NCBI RefSeq assembly: GCF_011308835.1
Contig: NZ_JAAOHY010000002.1
Span: 1 to 64,000 of the forward strand
DNA from: Paracoccus xiamenensis
Lineage (GTDB): Bacteria > Pseudomonadota > Alphaproteobacteria > Rhodobacterales > Rhodobacteraceae
Direction: 5' to 3'
DNA length: 64,000 nucleotides
Position 1 is the first letter of the stretch; each line of letters begins with the position of its first letter. Both the position numbers and the translations under genes were made by a program. The notes beneath the pieces were generated by a model. It searched no databases and was not told where the DNA came from. It saw only the letters and a program-made list of their open reading frames with translations. Shown one piece after another: positions 60,471 through 64,000 of the stretch.

Positions 60471-61841
60471 TCACACCTTGAAGCTGGCCTGAAAGCTGAC
60501 CTCGTTTCCTGAATCGCAATGCCCGTGAAAGCTGATCTGCCAGCCTTCGTCGGCAGGTGTGATCGTCATCGTTCCGCTGGTATAGCGCCCGTGATCCCAG
60601 AAATACAGGAAGTCGTCGAACCAGATATCGGGGTCGTCCTGCTCCGATATGGTGATCGTTTCGCCATCGACAGGAAGTCGCGGAACCGGTGGGTTGAGGT
60701 TGACGATCACTGCGGATTCCCAGCCCTCGACGCCGCGATCATCCGGCGTTTCGCCGGGGCGGGTTGTCTGGATCCAGATGCTCAGCCGCTGCTCGCCGCC
60801 CCTGCCGGTAGAAGGCTTGATCTGGGCCTGGTGAATCTCTTGCGTGCGCGGCGGTCCGCCCTTCGGTGTAAAGACGAAGGAGTGGACATCTGCGGTAATC
60901 CGCTGCTCTTTCGGGCGGCTGCTGAATGAGAAGCCGTCCAGCTCGCTTGCGGTGAGATAGGATTTTTGCGTCCCGCGGCGGGTGATCGAGGTTGCCGCAT
61001 AGCGTGCGGCCTCGCGCAGCGCCTTCGGCGCGCCCATGCCTGACGCCAGATAATGTGCGAAACTGCCGATAAAGGCATCGCCTGCGCCGGTGGTATCGAC
61101 TGGCGTGACTTTGACCGGGGCGATTTCCTGAACCGCGTCCGATGTCACCAGCCGCGCACCCCGCCCGCCAAGCGTGACCACCACCTGACCGATCCCCTGC
61201 GCGATCAGATGACGCGCCGCCGCGACGATATCGGCATCGGTGCCCGTGGGCATTCCGGTCAGGGTCGCAAGCTCGGTCTCGTTGGGGCAGAAGAAGGACA
61301 GGCCGGCCAGCCGGGAGACATCCAGATCGGGCGAGGCCGGGGCCGGGTTCAGAACCGTGGTGATCCCCTGCGCGGAGGCCCAGGCGATGGTGTGATAATT
61401 CACCTCCAGCGGCACTTCGAGCTGCATCAGGATCACCGCGCAATCGGCCAGCGCCGGCGTCGCCTGATCCACATGCGCAGGCGACAGGGCCGCATTCGCC
61501 CCCTTGATGATCAGGATCGAGTTCTCACCCGACGGCTCGACGAAGATCGGAGCGACCCCAGACGACTTGCCGGAAATCACATGGACATGACTGCCGTCAA
61601 TGCCATTGTCCTGAAAGTTCTGGATCTGCTGATCGCCGAACATGTCGCCACCCACGCAGCCGACCATCATCACCTGCGATCCCAGCCGGGCGGCCGCAAC
61701 GGCCTGATTGGCACCCTTGCCGCCGAAGCCGAGTTCGAAATCCGGGGCCTCGATGGTTTCACCCGGTCCCGGCATCCGGTCGGTATAGGTGATAACGTCG
61801 ATCATGTTCGACCCGACGACGCCGATGCGGCCCTTGCTCAT
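60471..61841 (-). CDS. Ribokinase with an unusual C-terminal domain
   Basis: This 456-residue protein has a PfkB/ribokinase domain (1-305) with FGGKGANQAVAAARLG and the catalytic DTTGAGDAF. It is followed by about 150 extra residues predicted to be beta-rich (ISEQDDPDIWFDDFLYFWDHG; WQISFHGHCDSG). Typical ribokinase is about 305 residues. The extension matches no domain I recognise. It phosphorylates ribose or a related pentose and lies downstream of ABC permeases and a DUF4432 protein in one operon (ATGA overlap). Confidence 0.88.
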   Translation of the reverse strand: MSKGRIGVVGSNMIDVITYTDRMPGPGETIEAPDFELGFGGKGANQAVAAARLGSQVMMVGCVGGDMFGDQQIQNFQDNGIDGSHVHVISGKSSGVAPIFVEPSGENSILIIKGANAALSPAHVDQATPALADCAVILMQLEVPLEVNYHTIAWASAQGITTVLNPAPASPDLDVSRLAGLSFFCPNETELATLTGMPTGTDADIVAAARHLIAQGIGQVVVTLGGRGARLVTSDAVQEIAPVKVTPVDTTGAGDAFIGSFAHYLASGMGAPKALREAARYAATSITRRGTQKSYLTASELDGFSFSSRPKEQRITADVHSFVFTPKGGPPRTQEIHQAQIKPSTGRGGEQRLSIWIQTTRPGETPDDRGVEGWESAVIVNLNPPVPRLPVDGETITISEQDDPDIWFDDFLYFWDHGRYTSGTMTITPADEGWQISFHGHCDSGNEVSFQASFKV

Positions 61842-62926
61842 CCCTCGCCCCCTGTCTGTGCGATCAGTTCGGCCAGCTTCTCGGCCTCGGGCGCCGAGAC
61901 ATAGCCGAAGCGGATACTGAATTCGGCCTGCGCGCCGGGCGCAAGCTGGATGACATTGCCCTTGGCCAATTCGGCGGTGCGGCCTTCGGGTTCGCTGGTC
62001 GCAGGCAGTGCGAAGGCGGCGACCTTGGTATCGCCATTGGCCATGATCCAGCGCACCAGTTTGGGCAGCTGCGCCGGCAGGTAGGACAGCGCGATGCCGT
62101 CACCCTTGGGTCGGCGCAGCATCAGATGCGCGCGGCCCTCGGCATCGGTGCCGGGGTCGCGGATATAGAAGACCTGTTCGGGGTCATACTGATCGCGGTC
62201 CAGCACCCGCATCTTGCCCGGATCGGCGGCGAGTTCGTCGATGAAGGCCAAATAGTCAGCGTTTGGGGTGACATGCGCGGGCACGGCGCGGCGGACTTGT
62301 GTGCGTTCGGGCGTGAAGGGCGCGGGCTGGTGGATGGTGGCGCCGGGCAGGAAGGCGGGGTTCAGATGCGCCATGTATTGCAGCGGCATTGGGAAGGCCG
62401 ATCGGTTGTAGACCCGCATCCCCCAATCGATCATCGTGTCGGTTTCATAGATGCGCACGGTGGGTTCGGCATCGTAATGGGGGCCGAAGCCCTCGACATG
62501 GTTGCGCCGTCCCCACAGCTCAACCCAGCGGCCGCGCGCGTCCTCGCCGGCGAACAGCGTCGCCTGATCCATGCGGCAGGTCGGCAATTCGCCATGGACG
62601 GGGTGGCTGTCCTCTGGACCCGGCACGCCATTGGCCAGCACCCCGGAATGAAAGCCCAGACAGCCATAGGTGCCGATGATCGTTGGCGCGGGCCGCGGGT
62701 TGTCGAACTGGCTGGACATGCCCAGATACAGCCCCTCAAACGCGGCATCCCACAACATCTGGCCCATAAAGGGCAGGATGGTGACGTGTCCCTTGAGGTT
62801 GCGGATCTGTAGCATCTCAACGCCCGTAGGCGCGCGCCAGATGTCGGCGCGGATCTGGCCGTGATGCAGCACGGCGCGGCCGGTTTCGAAAAACTGGTCA
62901 CGATAAAGCGGGACGGCGACGGTCAT
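61838..62926 (-). CDS. DUF4432 aldose-epimerase-like protein
   Basis: This 362-residue protein has a galactose-mutarotase-like beta-sandwich pattern (GTYGCLGFHSGVL, GELPTCRMDQ, HLNPAFLPGA). Members occur in sugar ABC operons and are thought to act on aldoses. It abuts the permease stop with no gap and overlaps the ribokinase start by ATGA, so the three are one unit. Confidence 0.85.
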   Translation of the reverse strand: MTVAVPLYRDQFFETGRAVLHHGQIRADIWRAPTGVEMLQIRNLKGHVTILPFMGQMLWDAAFEGLYLGMSSQFDNPRPAPTIIGTYGCLGFHSGVLANGVPGPEDSHPVHGELPTCRMDQATLFAGEDARGRWVELWGRRNHVEGFGPHYDAEPTVRIYETDTMIDWGMRVYNRSAFPMPLQYMAHLNPAFLPGATIHQPAPFTPERTQVRRAVPAHVTPNADYLAFIDELAADPGKMRVLDRDQYDPEQVFYIRDPGTDAEGRAHLMLRRPKGDGIALSYLPAQLPKLVRWIMANGDTKVAAFALPATSEPEGRTAELAKGNVIQLAPGAQAEFSIRFGYVSAPEAEKLAELIAQTGGEG

Positions 62927-63916
62927 TCAGCCCTCTTTCCTGCTGCTCAGCAGATAGTTCAGCACCAGAACGCCGATCAGGAAGGCGCCCCAGATGAAGT
63001 CTATCAGGTGGTTCGACACGCGCATCATCTGGAAGCCCGACGACAGCATCACCAGCGAAATCAGCGCCAGCGCCACACCCAGCACATTGCCGCGCCCGCC
63101 GGCCGGATTGGTGCCGCCAAGCACCGCGATCAGCACCGCCTGCAGCAGATATGATGCGCCGTAATCCGACTTCGCCGCATTGGTCCGCCCCGACAGGATG
63201 ATCCCCGCCATCGCCGCCAGCAGCCCGGTCAGCGCATAGCTGTAGACCAGCATCCGCGCCCGGTTAATGCCGGCAAAGACGGCGGCGCGGGGATTGGTGC
63301 CGATCAGCATCAGTTGCAGGCCAAAGGCGGTGCGCGTCAGCAGCAGCCAGACGCCGACGCAGACCGCGATGAAGATCACGAAGGGCAGCGGGACCGGCCC
63401 CAGCTTGCTGTTGCCAATGGCATTCCAGCCGGCCGGAAAGCCCACGATGGCCGGGCCGCCGGTCAGCACCAGCGCCAGCCCGGTGAACACCTGCCCGGTG
63501 CCCAGTGTCGCAAGGATCGGCGTGATCCGCAGGCGCGAGATCAGCAGCCCGTTCACGATCCCGCCCAGCAGCCCGACGCTGAGCGCGATGGCGACGCCGA
63601 TCAGCACAGTGCCGATGCCGGCCTCTGCCCCGCCCATGCGCTGAAAGAACAGCCCGGCCGTGATCGCCGCCAGATTGGCCAGCCCGACGATGGACAGGTC
63701 GATTCCGCCCGTCAGCATGGCGATCATCACCGCGACGGACAGGATGCCCAGTTCGGGCAGGAAGAACGCCATCGATTCGAAGTTATAGGCGTTCAGGAAA
63801 CGCGGATTGGCAAAGCTCATCGCGATCAGCACGACAAAGCAGACCAGCAGCAATTGCAGATTGGTGGCACCACCGGCGGCGCGGGACAGGCGGGCGGTCA
63901 GGCTGGGATTGGTCAT
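62927..63916 (-). CDS. ABC sugar transporter permease (RbsC family)
   Basis: This 329-residue protein has eight to ten hydrophobic segments and the family motifs LTGGIDLSIVGLANLAAI and GRTNAAKSDYGASYLLQAVLIAVLGGTN (EAA-like cytoplasmic loop). It imports a pentose or similar sugar with an ATPase and binding protein encoded beyond the window. GGAGG lies upstream. A second permease gene ends 11 bases before it. Confidence 0.92.
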   Translation of the reverse strand: MTNPSLTARLSRAAGGATNLQLLLVCFVVLIAMSFANPRFLNAYNFESMAFFLPELGILSVAVMIAMLTGGIDLSIVGLANLAAITAGLFFQRMGGAEAGIGTVLIGVAIALSVGLLGGIVNGLLISRLRITPILATLGTGQVFTGLALVLTGGPAIVGFPAGWNAIGNSKLGPVPLPFVIFIAVCVGVWLLLTRTAFGLQLMLIGTNPRAAVFAGINRARMLVYSYALTGLLAAMAGIILSGRTNAAKSDYGASYLLQAVLIAVLGGTNPAGGRGNVLGVALALISLVMLSSGFQMMRVSNHLIDFIWGAFLIGVLVLNYLLSSRKEG

Positions 63917-63926
63917 CTGGCCCTCC

Positions 63927-64000
63927 TCATACGATGGCCTTGCGGTCGCGCAGCGCCGTCAGCGCCACCGCAGCGATCAGCATGGCCCCCACCACGACGC
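63927..64000 (-). CDS. C-terminal end of a second ABC permease (partial, cut by the window edge)
   Basis: The last 23 codons read a hydrophobic segment VVVGAMLIAAVALTAL followed by RDRKAIV and TGA. This fits the end of an RbsC-type permease paired with the next gene, as in operons with two permeases. The rest lies beyond base 64000. Confidence 0.65.
   Translation of the reverse strand, partial: VVVGAMLIAAVALTALRDRKAIV

Overview
The window reads as a chromosomal stretch of a GC-rich alphaproteobacterium, most likely a Rhodobacteraceae member close to Paracoccus. The reasons are the density of TRAP transporters, the IalB-family protein, the small Cys-poor L36, a GC-rich palindrome of a type common in Rhodobacterales intergenic DNA, and pervasive ATGA/GTGA stop-start overlaps. 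This placement is inference from gene content; no rRNA gene lies inside the window, although a strong minus-strand promoter at its left edge looks like an rRNA operon promoter.

Layout. (1) 0-7.1 kb, housekeeping: msrPQ, a small secreted protein, clpB, an NfeD/QmcA membrane pair, pyrF. (2) 7.1-13.1 kb: a self-sufficient CYP116B-type P450 followed by its own TRAP transporter, with a divergent IclR regulator. (3) 13.1-42.9 kb: a large catabolic supercluster, described below. (4) 43.1-47.1 kb: an unassigned membrane/Tat-exported operon and a HAD phosphatase. (5) 47.1-54.8 kb: a DctPQM C4-dicarboxylate-type TRAP system divergent from a FeaR-like regulator, an aldehyde dehydrogenase and a periplasmic copper amine oxidase. 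(6) 54.8-64 kb: Nudix, N-formylglutamate amidohydrolase, tRNA-Val(GAC), rpmJ, a TetR regulator, asparaginase II, an IalB protein, rlmN, and a sugar operon (ABC permeases, DUF4432 protein, ribokinase with an extra C-terminal domain) that runs off the right edge.

The supercluster can be read as one aerobic route for an indole, most plausibly indole-3-acetate (IAA). A Rieske dioxygenase (reductase, alpha, beta) plus an SDR would give dioxindole-3-acetate. An AMP-forming ligase would make its CoA thioester. A thiolase-like protein without the nucleophilic Cys, paired with a DUF35 protein fused to a catalytically degenerate SDR, would then release acetyl-CoA and isatin by retro-aldol cleavage. An isatin-hydrolase-like enzyme opens isatin to isatinate. 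A split indolepyruvate-type ferredoxin oxidoreductase would convert that 2-oxoacid to 2-aminobenzoyl-CoA. The second half is an Azoarcus-type 2-aminobenzoyl-CoA pathway: monooxygenase/reductase, SDR, enoyl-CoA hydratase, acyl-CoA dehydrogenase, thioesterase and RidA, ending at glutaryl-CoA dehydrogenase. The amine oxidase and aldehyde dehydrogenase at 51-55 kb could feed it by turning tryptamine into IAA. Individual enzyme families are well supported; the order and substrates are inference.

Three MarR regulators are scattered through the supercluster. AT-rich operator-like elements recur in its promoters: ATGAnTnTTCAY, often followed by TTYAAAYTTRAA, each overlapping the -10 region or the -35/-10 spacer. 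This suggests that the separate transcription units form one MarR-controlled regulon.
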